DNA from: a virus
IMG/VR virus record: IMGVR_UViG_3300044616_000782
Coordinates: 1-20,092 of that record
DNA length: 20,092 bases
Reading direction: 5' to 3' (one strand)
The translations under genes were made by a program, and so were the position numbers. How positions within the stretch are numbered: the stretch's first letter is position 1; every line of letters begins with the position of its first letter. Under the pieces are notes generated by a model, which was not told the DNA's origin, made no database searches, and was given only the letters and a program-made list of their open reading frames with translations. Positions 6,928-14,344 of the stretch are shown piece by piece.

Positions 6928-9224
6928 CACCAACCTCCCGCGCTAGCCATGCCCGTGTTGCGCGCCTGCTGCTCCGCCTGGCGAAAAGCCCGCGCCGTGC
7001 TCTGGCCGTCCACGATACCCGTCTGGAGGTTGTAGACGTTCGTGATGGCGCCGCCGCCGGAGCTTCCGGAGCTGCCCGTAGTGGCCGATGCAGGCTTTTC
7101 GGTCGGTGGTTTTTGGCCTCCTCCTTCGGTCTTGACGACGCCGCCCGCGACAAGCCCAAACATAGTAGCCGCAGTGAAGTGGCCGACCGACTGCGCAGGG
7201 TTCGTGAACATGGTCGCAAAACCCATGGCCGTTTCGTAGATGGCTCGAATGCCCGCCTCGGCCTTGACGCCCCCAATCTGCTTAGCGACTGCGCCCGCGA
7301 TGCTGCTGGCACTCGCGCCGACCGCGGCAGCGAGCCCCGTCTGGCCTTCTTTGTAATTGCCCATCTGCGTCGCGACTTGGTCGACGACCTTAGCAATATC
7401 GGCAAACGCCGGCACTGCCATTTGCGAGAGCTGGCTGATGCCGTCTTTGTAGCTTTCCACCTCTTGCAACGGCATGGCGAGCTTCTGCTTCTCGAGCTCC
7501 TCGCGGGCCTTCTTGTCGGCCGCCAGAGCCTCTTCGCGCATCTTCTTTTCGGCCTCGGCAGCCTTCTCTTTCGCGCCCGTCAGGTTGTCTACGCCTTCCT
7601 TAAGCTTGGTATAGGCGTCCGTCTGTTTCTTGACAGCATTGGCAACCTTGTCCTCGTTGACGGCACCAAGCAGGTCAAGCTCCCCGCGGGCCTTGAGCAC
7701 TTCGTCGATCGCCTTCAGCTGTTCCTCAAGCTCTTTACGAACCTTTTGAACCTCTTCGCCAGCCTTGCCCTTCGGAACATCTGCAAGCTGGGCCAGAACC
7801 CCGCGAATCTCATCCCGCTTTTTCTGGATCTCAAGCTGAACCTTAAGCGCTTCGGCCGTCTGCTCCTTGGCTTGTTCTAGAGTGACCGGCTGAACGCGCG
7901 ACGCCAGCAATTCATTGACGCCCTTGATCTGTGTCTCAAGCTGCTTTCTGACTTCTTCGTGAGCCTTGGCATATTGGCCGGTCGGAAGCGCAGACAGCTC
8001 AGCGGTCAGGCGCGCCTTCAGCGCTTCGGCCTGCACAAACAGGTCCTTCTCGCGCTTGATCGCGTCTTCGCGCTCCATCTCCTGGATGCGCAGCTCCTTC
8101 AGCTTGTCGCGGGCCTGCTCGGCCTTCTCCAGCGCTTCCTTTTCGCGCTCCGCCTTGCTCTTCCCGCCACCGCCACCGGAAGGGACGACCGGCTTGTCAG
8201 CGGCAACGTCCGCAGCCGCTCCTGCGAGGACGACTGTGTCCTTTGTCAGGCCGACCATCTGCTTCAACGCGGCGACCTGCTTGTCCATTTCAATTCTGGC
8301 GAGCTTCGCTTGGTTGGCCTTCGCTCCAGTAAGGGTCACTCCGACGAATGAAAACGAGTTGATTTCCTGCTCAAGCTCTAGCTGGCGCTTTTTCTTCTCG
8401 GTCAGCTCACCTTCGCCGTAGTTGAGTACCTCGGTCGCAAAACCACGCACGCGGTTTTCTTTGTTAAGCTTTTCGTCGAGCTCAAGCACTCGGTTCTTGA
8501 CCTTGAAGTGCTCAGCTTGAAGCTGATTCAGCAACTCTTGACCATGGGTGTGAACAGTCGTCGCAATGCGCTCCTCGCGTTCAAGCTCCTTCTGCGTTTC
8601 GAGCTTGTCGCGCAGCTGCTCCTCAAGGTCCTTAACCCGGTCAACCTCTGCCTTGTGGTCCAGCTCGGCTTGGATGCGACGCGCGCCGGCCTCGTCTTTC
8701 AGGAGCTGCGCATGCCGAAGCTGCTCCTGCAATATCTGCGTCTGAAGGTCTCGCTGCTCAGTCACGCTGCCGCGCTCGGCTTCTTGCAAGGCGGTAATCT
8801 CATCCCGCAGCTCACTGGCTCTTTCCGCCTGTTCCGCCAACCTCTCGTTGAGCTTCTCGGTGGCCTCCTTGGCCTCCTCGGATTCCTCCGTGAAGAACTT
8901 GTAGACCTCGATTGCGCCCTGGACAATCTCGCTCACGTTGCCAAAGACGCCGGTGACCTTTTCGATAGCGCCGAACAGGCTATCAAAGCTTCCGGTTACG
9001 CCTTCAAGGCCTTCACCAAACGAGTCAAGACCGCCGTTGAAGCGCTCCCACGCGCTCTGATTGTCGTCGGCAGCGTCGGTGTTGTCGTCCGAAGCATCCG
9101 TCAGGTCGCGCAACTGGTCCTCAAGCGCCTTCATCCGGCGCTTGGCGTCCTCGAGCATCTTCCGGGTTTCGTCCTCACCCGTCAGACTGATGTCAAGCTC
9201 CGTTCTGCCCGCGCCCAGTCCCAT
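6927..9224 (-). CDS. Tail tape measure protein (765 aa)
   Basis: A long, highly charged, helical protein that sets tail length and is ejected with the DNA at infection. Nearly all of residues 110-590 are heptad-like with dense E, K, R, Q and L, predicting extended coiled coil, broken by a G-rich stretch near 349-354 (SGGGGG). Residues 600-700 are Ala/Gly-rich and hydrophobic (LAAAVGASASSIAGAVAKQIGG, TMFGLVAGGVV), the usual membrane-active part. The C-terminus (ITNVYNLQTGIVDGQSTARAFRQ, in part) matches the conserved ending of many tape measures. Residues 403-443 and 473-513 are similar without gaps, about 14 identities in 41, indicating an internal duplication. ATG 9224-9222 has GGGAG upstream; the gene overlaps the chaperone extension by 32 bases. 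At the usual rule of about 0.15 nm per residue the tail would be near 115 nm. Confidence 0.93.
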   Translation of the reverse strand: MGLGAGRTELDISLTGEDETRKMLEDAKRRMKALEDQLRDLTDASDDNTDAADDNQSAWERFNGGLDSFGEGLEGVTGSFDSLFGAIEKVTGVFGNVSEIVQGAIEVYKFFTEESEEAKEATEKLNERLAEQAERASELRDEITALQEAERGSVTEQRDLQTQILQEQLRHAQLLKDEAGARRIQAELDHKAEVDRVKDLEEQLRDKLETQKELEREERIATTVHTHGQELLNQLQAEHFKVKNRVLELDEKLNKENRVRGFATEVLNYGEGELTEKKKRQLELEQEINSFSFVGVTLTGAKANQAKLARIEMDKQVAALKQMVGLTKDTVVLAGAAADVAADKPVVPSGGGGGKSKAEREKEALEKAEQARDKLKELRIQEMEREDAIKREKDLFVQAEALKARLTAELSALPTGQYAKAHEEVRKQLETQIKGVNELLASRVQPVTLEQAKEQTAEALKVQLEIQKKRDEIRGVLAQLADVPKGKAGEEVQKVRKELEEQLKAIDEVLKARGELDLLGAVNEDKVANAVKKQTDAYTKLKEGVDNLTGAKEKAAEAEKKMREEALAADKKAREELEKQKLAMPLQEVESYKDGISQLSQMAVPAFADIAKVVDQVATQMGNYKEGQTGLAAAVGASASSIAGAVAKQIGGVKAEAGIRAIYETAMGFATMFTNPAQSVGHFTAATMFGLVAGGVVKTEGGGQKPPTEKPASATTGSSGSSGGGAITNVYNLQTGIVDGQSTARAFRQAEQQARNTGMASAGGW

Positions 9225-9513
9225 AGTGACGCTCCCATCCTGCTAGGTCATGCAGGTCCCGGACCACCCATGCGGGCAGGTCATCGCCGCGGAGGGTACC
9301 ACAGACCTCCCGCTCTTGCTGCAAACCACGCAACACGCGCAATCTCGCGCTGTTGCGCACCTCGCCGATAGGGCAGGAGGGCCAGAGGACGTCGTAGAGC
9401 TTGCCGCCTGCGCAAAGCTCATCGCACGCGCCTTTGCCGACGCAGTGATACCCCCACCGGGCCAACTCCTGGAGGCTGGCCGCCACGCGGATGAGAGCTA
9501 TTTCGTGACCGCT
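9193..9513 (-). CDS. Tail assembly chaperone T-like extension, made as G-T fusion by -1 frameshift
   Basis: This frame lies in the -1 phase relative to the upstream G gene and has no good start of its own; an in-frame GTG at 9486 has no ribosome binding site and would discard a coherent upstream stretch (SGHEIALIRVAAS). Joined at the slippery heptamer 9519-9513, the fusion runs from ATG 9845 to the stop at 9193 and gives 217 residues. In lambda-like phages such G/GT pairs sit just before the tape measure and chaperone its assembly with the tail tube, exactly the arrangement here. The extension (106 aa) contains five cysteines (YHC, GAC, ELC, PSC, EVC), unusual for this class, and overlaps the tape-measure start by 32 bases. 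Confidence 0.82.
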   Translation of the reverse strand, partial: SGHEIALIRVAASLQELARWGYHCVGKGACDELCAGGKLYDVLWPSCPIGEVRNSARLRVLRGLQQEREVCGTLRGDDLPAWVVRDLHDLAGWERHYGTGRGQNGA

Positions 9514-9845
9514 AAAGGGTTGGTGCTAACCCGGTAGATGAAGGCCCCCAGCGACCGCTGGAAATGCCACGGAATAGGCTCCGCGCCGCTGATTAGCGCC
9601 TTGTCGCCCTCGTGAACGCCCGCATCCACCAGTGCGCCGAGCATCTTGCCGTCGTCCGACAGCGGTACGGCGTCGAACTCCCGCCGTGTCAGCGCTCGCA
9701 CCCGCACCCGCGTAGCATCTTCCCCCGCAATCACGTCTGAAATCGGCACCCATTCGTTGTTGCCACGCTCCCCGACACCGGACACGTCCGGGTCGGAGGT
9801 GTTCACCACTTCGAAATAGGCCGTGTTGACCCGCTGCAACCCCAT
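9498..9845 (-). CDS. Tail assembly chaperone, G-like (115 aa)
   Basis: This small protein sits between the tail tube and the tape measure, the fixed position of lambda G-type tail assembly chaperones, and ends four codons after a canonical -1 slippery heptamer. ATG 9845-9843 (MGLQRVNTAYFEVVNTSDPD) has GAGGAG about eight bases upstream. The sequence is a mix of charged and beta-forming segments (VRVRALTRREFDAVPLS, FIYRVSTNPLAVTK) without a catalytic motif. Family knowledge: most ribosomes make G alone, a minority make the G-T fusion, and the ratio is important for tail assembly; neither protein normally remains in the virion. The assignment comes from position and frameshift signal more than from sequence similarity. 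Confidence 0.8.
   Translation of the reverse strand: MGLQRVNTAYFEVVNTSDPDVSGVGERGNNEWVPISDVIAGEDATRVRVRALTRREFDAVPLSDDGKMLGALVDAGVHEGDKALISGAEPIPWHFQRSLGAFIYRVSTNPLAVTK
9513..9519 (-). promoter_or_regulatory. -1 programmed ribosomal frameshift site CCCTTTA
   Basis: In the G frame the codons read AAC CCT TTA, so the heptamer C-CCT-TTA fits the canonical X-XXY-YYZ pattern (X=C, Y=T, Z=A). Slipping back one base moves the ribosome into the frame of the T-like extension four codons before the G stop at 9498 (GCG GTC ACG AAA TAG). Position, phase and gene order all agree with the G/GT frameshift of siphophages. Confidence 0.85.
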
Positions 9846-9865
9846 CTGCGTCTCCTCAGATGGCG

Positions 9866-11089
9866 TCAGGCGAACGACACGCGGAACGCCGTGCCCTTCA
9901 CGGTGCTCGTCCCGGTGGTGCCGTCGTCTGGCGCAATGACATTGCGGACTTCGAGCACGCGCTCAAAGCCCCAGATACCGCCAAGGTCGACCGGCTTGCT
10001 CGTGCTCTGCACTTGGAGCGCAGGACCGTAGGCCGCGACATGGAATCCCTGCTGCGCGCCGCGTGCCGACAGGTACCAGGCGCGCTTTACGGCCTCGCCT
10101 GGCGTGCTCTGGCTGGCCATGTCGGCGTAGATGTCCTCGGTGGTCTTGCGCTCGGTGATGACCGCCGTTCGGTCCGTGGTCACCAGCTGCGAAACACCCT
10201 GCGCCGACTGCGCGCAAAGGGCCTCGGCGAGGGTCTGCGTCACGACGATGGACACCTCCGAGAAGCACTCGTAGGCGTCGGCAATGCTGTCGTAGACGCC
10301 GGCCGTGTTGATGACCGGGCCGAGCTGCGTGCGAGGGAACGAGAACGCCGGAGCCGTCAGCCCGCTGACGTAGTCCCAATCAAGGAACTGCAGCGTGATG
10401 GCGACCGTCACCTGCGTCTTCGAGTTGGCCGTGATGGTGCAGTTCGTGACGCGACCGTCGTAGGCCCGGAAGCCACCGTCGACGCTGCCGGCCGTCGCGA
10501 ACTGCATGGTGAAGGGGAGATTGGCAAGGCCACCCGTCCCGAATGCCACGGTGACCGAGGCGCTCGCCGAGTTGCCCGGCGTGTCCTCCATGTCGAAGGG
10601 CAGGTTGACCTCGTCGGGATTCGGCCCCGTGTCGACCGTCTGCACCCACGAAATTTGGCGGTTGCCGTTGTCGAGCAGCACGCCCGCGCCTTGGCCAATC
10701 CAGTCGGCGCTGGCGCTCGCGACGAGCAGCTGGTCCGCACTACCGCCCGAGATAGCGCCGATCGCTGCCAGCTGCTGAAGCGTGCCAAAGGCGTCGGCGA
10801 TGAGCTTGTGCTCGATGGTGGTAGCAATGGCGCCACCAACGCCGACGTTACAGTTTGTCAGCACGAACGTGAGCTGCGCGGTGGCGCCGGCCTTGCTGCC
10901 CGGCTTCTTGTCGCTGGCGCCGAACACCGGCCGCTGCGTCGGCTGGCCCAAAGCCTCCTGCTCGCCAGCGGGCATAAACATGCCCTGCGAGTCGATGGCG
11001 TCGGTGTCCGCAAAGGAGGTCTCGGCAGTGCCCCACGCGCTCTGCTGCTTGACCCAGATTCGTCCGAGCTTGGTCGGTCCCAGTGCCAT
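9866..11089 (-). CDS. Major tail tube protein (407 aa)
   Basis: The protein begins MALGPTKLGRIWVKQQSAWGTAE, matching the common opening of siphophage tail tube subunits (a strand, then a K-x-x-x-x-G-T turn). It lies between the tail terminator candidate and the G/GT chaperones. The body is beta-rich and Gly/Thr/Ala-rich, with strands such as TAQLTFVLTNCNVG, NCTITANSKTQVTVAITLQFL in part, and SIVVTQTLAEAL. At 407 residues it is long for a simple tube subunit, so an extra surface domain (Ig-like or similar) is likely. ATG 11089-11087 has GGAGGT six bases upstream, one of the strongest sites in the window and fitting for an abundant protein. Polymerised rings would surround the tape measure. Confidence 0.82.
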   Translation of the reverse strand: MALGPTKLGRIWVKQQSAWGTAETSFADTDAIDSQGMFMPAGEQEALGQPTQRPVFGASDKKPGSKAGATAQLTFVLTNCNVGVGGAIATTIEHKLIADAFGTLQQLAAIGAISGGSADQLLVASASADWIGQGAGVLLDNGNRQISWVQTVDTGPNPDEVNLPFDMEDTPGNSASASVTVAFGTGGLANLPFTMQFATAGSVDGGFRAYDGRVTNCTITANSKTQVTVAITLQFLDWDYVSGLTAPAFSFPRTQLGPVINTAGVYDSIADAYECFSEVSIVVTQTLAEALCAQSAQGVSQLVTTDRTAVITERKTTEDIYADMASQSTPGEAVKRAWYLSARGAQQGFHVAAYGPALQVQSTSKPVDLGGIWGFERVLEVRNVIAPDDGTTGTSTVKGTAFRVSFA

Positions 11090-11100
11090 GAGCTACCTCC

Positions 11101-11541
11101 TCAACCTGTGATGACAGCGCCGTCGAGCTTGTACACGACGACGACGGAAAACGCACTCGTAATGCTACTTGGCGAGGCCTCGGTCAGGCCCACCGGCTGG
11201 ACGTCTACGCGCATGACGCCCGGCGCAGTCTCAAAGAGCCGCTCGGCCTTGGACCAAAAGCGCTCGGAGTCCGACGCGATGCGGTCCTCGACGCCGGCTT
11301 GCATGGCCGCATAAAAGAACGTCGCGGTGAACTCGACGCGCCAAGTGTCGCAGTTGTTGATTTCGACGCGCGCCGGCTGGGCCGCCAGCGTCAGAGTAAA
11401 GACGCGGTCGGGCGCCGAGTCCGGGTCGATGGCCCCGGCGTCGAGGTGCCGGAAGCGGTCGCTCGCGTGGGCCCGCACATCCGGGATGGCGCTCTCGATG
11501 GCCGCCGCCAGCGCTTGTCGAATGGTCGAGGCGCGCGTCAT
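11101..11541 (-). CDS. Tail terminator/completion protein candidate (146 aa)
   Basis: ATG 11541-11539 (MTRASTIRQALAAAIESAIPD) overlaps the stop of the connector gene as ATGA; an upstream in-frame GTG at 11550 is less likely. The N-terminal amphipathic helix, then a beta-rich region (RVFTLTLAAQPARVEI, WRVEFTATFFYAAM) and a C-terminal strand (AFSVVVVYKLDGAVI) fit the alpha/beta fold of siphophage tail terminators (lambda gpU-like), which cap the tube and join it to the head. The position directly before the tail tube gene is where such proteins are encoded. Length is close to the usual 130-150 residues. The assignment is inferred from position and secondary-structure pattern. Confidence 0.65.
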   Translation of the reverse strand: MTRASTIRQALAAAIESAIPDVRAHASDRFRHLDAGAIDPDSAPDRVFTLTLAAQPARVEINNCDTWRVEFTATFFYAAMQAGVEDRIASDSERFWSKAERLFETAPGVMRVDVQPVGLTEASPSSITSAFSVVVVYKLDGAVITG

Positions 11542-12410
11542 GTGCGGCACAGCCTGATGGTCTTAGGACTCCGCAGATCGGACGCGTCCACCTTGCCGTC
11601 GTCCTGCTCGTCGTAGTAGGCGCCCGCCAGCGCAAACTCCATCTGCTGCTTGAGCTCCTCCTCCATCCGGTCGACAAACGTCGTGCCGTCGAAGCCCGGA
11701 GGAATGAGCCCGTCGCGCGCAAGCTCGATGCGAAGCGCCGCCATGCCTGCGTCAGCAAGCAGGCTCTGGTCGCCGACGAGGTACGGCATGCGGCCCGACG
11801 CCATGACGCGCTGGATGACCCGCCGCGACGCCCGCTCGGCAACGCCGACCCAGTACTCGGACCGCTTGCCGGCCGCGACGCCAGGGAACGCATAGCCCGC
11901 GTGACGGGCTGCGACGTCCGGCGTCATCGGCACGCTGAATACGGTGCGACATACGCAGGCCGGTTCGAGGTAGTTGCTGACCTGACCCGCCGTCGGAGTG
12001 ACGAGCCAACGCAGCTGATACCACTGGCCGACCTGCGCAGTCGACGCGCTCGGGATGGTGGCCGACAGCGTAGCCCCGTAGAGGCTGCACGCGGTCGTGA
12101 CCGTCACACCGAGAGTGTCCTGGTACGAGACGGTCGTACCGGACACCGACGAGGGGCGGATGAGCGCCGCACCCTCGGTCGGATTAACCAGCCAGTAGGC
12201 CCGGCCGGCCGTGATGGTGCCCGCTCCGGCCGCCACCACGAAAGAGAAGTCCCCGACGCTGGCGATCGCTCGCGACACCGGGTCGAGGGTCACGCTGGGA
12301 GACGACAGCGTGACACCCGCCGATGAGACGAACGCCAGCGTCGCAGACGCGGGACGCACCGGCGGCACGAGCTCCACCGGTGCGCTTTGGTTTTGCTGAA
12401 GAAACCGCAT
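11538..12410 (-). CDS. Head-tail connector/neck protein candidate (290 aa)
   Basis: The gene lies between the major capsid protein and the tail terminator candidate, where head-tail adaptors are encoded. ATG 12410-12408 (MRFLQQNQSAPVELVPPVRP) has GAGGAG about seven bases upstream. The protein has two parts: residues 15 to about 165 are Ser/Thr/Val-rich beta strands resembling an Ig-like or carbohydrate-binding sandwich (TLAFVSSAGVTLSSPSVTLD in part), and residues 170-290 are helical (VAERASRRVIQRVMASG, ADAGMAALRIELARDG, MEEELKQQMEFALAG), as in connector proteins that form helical rings under the portal. The added N-terminal domain makes it roughly twice the usual adaptor length. Function is inferred from context. 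Confidence 0.65.
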   Translation of the reverse strand: MRFLQQNQSAPVELVPPVRPASATLAFVSSAGVTLSSPSVTLDPVSRAIASVGDFSFVVAAGAGTITAGRAYWLVNPTEGAALIRPSSVSGTTVSYQDTLGVTVTTACSLYGATLSATIPSASTAQVGQWYQLRWLVTPTAGQVSNYLEPACVCRTVFSVPMTPDVAARHAGYAFPGVAAGKRSEYWVGVAERASRRVIQRVMASGRMPYLVGDQSLLADAGMAALRIELARDGLIPPGFDGTTFVDRMEEELKQQMEFALAGAYYDEQDDGKVDASDLRSPKTIRLCRT

Positions 12411-12436
12411 GGCGTCTCCTCACACGCGGTTGGGCT

Positions 12437-13315
12437 TCAGACCTCAGAGCCGACGATGCCGTCAGGCAGGGCCGAGACGGCCGCGCTGATAGCGAAGTCG
12501 AGCGAGTACTTGCCCGCCTTGCTGTCTTCGTCGATCTGCACCTGAAGGTCCGGCGCGCTGCGCTCCCAGAAGATGAGCGGCGAGCTAGAGCGCGACACGA
12601 GGAACCAGTTGTCGGCATCGCTCAGGTGGTTCCAGACGATGGTCTGAATCCCGTAGGAGCCCGCCATGTTGAGCTGGTTCTGGTCGCTGGTGACGGCCGA
12701 GCCGAGGGCCTGACCGGCAGCCTCCTCGAGGTCCGGCGGAACGATCAAATAAAAGCCACCCTCGGCGACGACATCGCGCGGCAGGCCCTGGTAGTCGCGC
12801 CACCGGCGGAACATGGCGATGGCCGCCATGATGGCCGCGGAGTCAAGAGCCGTGGTGAGCTTGTTGGACCGCGTGCCGATGGCCGTGGTGTGGTCCACAG
12901 CGCAGAGGGCCTTGCCGTCGACCGACGTGGTCTGCGTCGAGAACGCGCCAGCGAGGACCTCGGCAGCCTTGGCCGCGTAGGTCGAAGCGGTCGCCACGCC
13001 GATGCGCTGCGGCAGCGTGGTGGTCGACTCGGGCACGTCCTTGGCGTCGTACTTGTCCACGCGGACCTGCACGCCGTACTTCTCGTACTCGACGAGCTGC
13101 GGCGTCAGGGCCTCAAGCTCCTGCACCGGGAGGTCGCCGCCCATCCACTTCGGAATCTGGGACACGCCGGTAATGGGCGAGATGCGGAGGTCGGCGATAT
13201 CGTTGCGACGGTAGTCGAACGCCTGCGCCCACTGCTCGCTGACCGAGAAGACGCCCTCGAAGAAGCGCTCGACGACGGTCTGCTTGACGTTGGTATTGTT
13301 GAAGTTGGTAGCCAT
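12437..13315 (-). CDS. Major capsid protein, Mu gpT-like (292 aa)
   Basis: The sequence follows the pattern I know from Mu-type major head subunits (gpT family): after a helical N-terminal arm (residues 1-40) and the I-P-K-W-M-G-G-D segment near 54-61 comes D-G-K-A-L-C-A-V-D-H-T (133-143), corresponding to the family's DGxxLFxxxH motif, then Y-L-I-V-P-P-D-L-E-E-A-A (189-200) and a late N-W-F-L-V strand near 236-240. The length of 292 is close to the family's 300. It should form the HK97-fold icosahedral shell. ATG 13315-13313 has AGGAGGT eight bases upstream, and the decoration candidate lies just ahead, an order typical of capsid cassettes. No cleavable N-terminal delta domain or adjacent protease is evident. 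Confidence 0.88.
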   Translation of the reverse strand: MATNFNNTNVKQTVVERFFEGVFSVSEQWAQAFDYRRNDIADLRISPITGVSQIPKWMGGDLPVQELEALTPQLVEYEKYGVQVRVDKYDAKDVPESTTTLPQRIGVATASTYAAKAAEVLAGAFSTQTTSVDGKALCAVDHTTAIGTRSNKLTTALDSAAIMAAIAMFRRWRDYQGLPRDVVAEGGFYLIVPPDLEEAAGQALGSAVTSDQNQLNMAGSYGIQTIVWNHLSDADNWFLVSRSSSPLIFWERSAPDLQVQIDEDSKAGKYSLDFAISAAVSALPDGIVGSEV

Positions 13316-13330
13316 GTCAGTGACCTCCTA

Positions 13331-13798
13331 TCAGTCGAGCGGCTGGAGAGAGACGATGAACTCCTTCGCGTCCGCCTGGTTCGCCGCGGAAGCCGCGTTG
13401 AACTGGCCCGTCAGGGAGATGACCACGTCGGAGTTGGTGTCGAGCGCAAGGTCCGCCAAATGGCTTCCCGAAACGAGGACCGCCGAACCAGCCGACAGCG
13501 ACCGAACCTGAAGCAGGTCGTTAGCGATGCTGCCCGAGACAAAGCCGTCGATGACCTCGTTGTTGACGACGTCATGAGCCGCGACCGTGGCCACAACGTG
13601 GCTTCCGATCTTGACCTTGGTCAGGAAGGTGTCGGAACCGTTGGTCGACGGCAGCTTCAGCGCATAGTCAATGCTAAGCTTGTAGGGGCTGCGCAGAAAA
13701 AACGCCGGCACAGTGACCTCGGCCATGACGATCTCGGCAGTCGAGTTCGTGGCCCGGGTGAACGACGCAGGCTGAAACAGATTGGCAGGCTTTGCCAT
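13331..13798 (-). CDS. Capsid decoration/head accessory protein candidate (155 aa)
   Basis: A small protein encoded directly before the major capsid gene with a very strong ribosome binding site (GGAGGA before ATG 13798-13796). That position and size are typical of decoration proteins that trim the capsid surface (Mu gpN-like or lambda gpD-like). The sequence is beta-rich: MAEVTVPAFFLRSPYKLS, TKVKIGSHVVATVAAHDVV and SDVVISLTGQFNAAS alternate hydrophobic and polar residues, with a short acidic C-terminus. There are no cysteines. It follows the hairpin-containing gap, so it and the capsid gene may be expressed as a boosted two-gene unit. The role is inferred from context. Confidence 0.68.
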   Translation of the reverse strand: MAKPANLFQPASFTRATNSTAEIVMAEVTVPAFFLRSPYKLSIDYALKLPSTNGSDTFLTKVKIGSHVVATVAAHDVVNNEVIDGFVSGSIANDLLQVRSLSAGSAVLVSGSHLADLALDTNSDVVISLTGQFNAASAANQADAKEFIVSLQPLD

Positions 13799-13818
13799 GT
13801 TGTCCTCCGAGTGAAAGA

Positions 13819-13859
13819 GCCGGCCCGCGCCGGTGCCCGACCACTATGGGCGCGCCGGC
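13819..13859 (-). promoter_or_regulatory. Strong hairpin in the gap before decoration and capsid genes
   Basis: Arms GCCGGC at 13819-13824 and 13854-13859 pair perfectly, and an inner GCGCC/GGCGC pair (13827-13831 with 13849-13853) extends the stem to 11 G-C pairs with a two-base bulge and a 17-base loop. It occupies the middle of the only sizeable gap inside the head cassette. There is no run of T after it on the minus strand, so a classical intrinsic terminator is unlikely; an RNA-processing, stability or attenuation element is possible. Confidence 0.5.
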
Positions 13860-13894
13860 GAGAGCCTGCAATCACCACCAGAAACCCCTAACAA

Positions 13895-14344
13895 TCACCG
13901 ACGCTTGGCTTTGTCAAAACCCTTGGAAACGGTGATGTCCACACCCTGCCCGAGCTCGCGCTGCATGACCTGCGCCGCCGTCGGACGGTTGCGCGACAGG
14001 GCCTTTCGCGCGGCCTGCACGTTGGCCCACACCTGGGGGTCATACCAGACGTACACGCCCAGCTTGCCGTCGCGCTCGAAGCCCAGCGGCGGACGCATCC
14101 CCGCCGGCGCGTCCATGGCGCCCATGGCCTTGTGCTTGTGGTAGATGCGAGCGCAGGCCGGCGGCATCGACCCGTCCGTGTGGCGCGCTCCGCAACGGAA
14201 CCAGTGCATGCGCTCCATGCCCGGAGGGGCAAACCACATGCCCACCTCGTCGGTCTTCGAGATGTCGTCGAGGTCGCGCACGAACCGCTCCGCCTGCGCG
14301 CGCTGCTCGGCGAGGGCCTTTTCCAGGTCGAAGTTGGTCGTCAT
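13895..14344 (-). CDS. Head-region protein of unknown function (149 aa)
   Basis: I do not recognise this protein. ATG 14344-14342 (MTTNFDLEKALAEQRAQAER) overlaps the stop of the scaffold candidate as ATGA, so the two are probably coupled. The N-terminal 30 residues are helical and charged. Residues about 36-75 contain W-F-A-P-P-G-M-E-R-M-H-W-F-R-C-G-A-R-H, then P-P-A-C-A-R-I-Y-H-K-H-K, a Cys/His spacing that could bind a metal ion. A Y-V-W-Y-D-P-Q-V-W segment follows, and the C-terminus is basic (VSKGFDKAKRR). Location between scaffold and decoration genes suggests a head assembly role, but nothing in the sequence proves it. Confidence 0.7.
   Translation of the reverse strand: MTTNFDLEKALAEQRAQAERFVRDLDDISKTDEVGMWFAPPGMERMHWFRCGARHTDGSMPPACARIYHKHKAMGAMDAPAGMRPPLGFERDGKLGVYVWYDPQVWANVQAARKALSRNRPTAAQVMQRELGQGVDITVSKGFDKAKRR

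Noticed and set aside
7113-9371. Plus-strand open frames across the tape measure
   Set aside because: Leu/Arg-rich complements of the Glu/Lys/Gln-rich coiled-coil codons on the other strand.
9460-9481. Hairpin GGCCA...TGGCC as frameshift stimulator
   Set aside because: It begins 31 bases after the slippery heptamer, much further than the usual 5-9 bases, and the stem is short with an internal mismatch.
9193-9486. Independent 97-residue gene starting at GTG 9486
   Set aside because: No ribosome binding site precedes the GTG and the frame continues coherently upstream to the slippery site, so it is better explained as the frameshift extension.
9860-11314. 484-codon plus-strand open frame across the tail tube gene
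   Set aside because: Arg/Gly/Val/His-rich antisense shadow that spans the tail tube start and intergenic gap.
12323-13891. 522-codon plus-strand open frame across the capsid gene
   Set aside because: Antisense shadow that covers parts of four minus-strand genes and their ribosome binding sites; no domain is recognisable.
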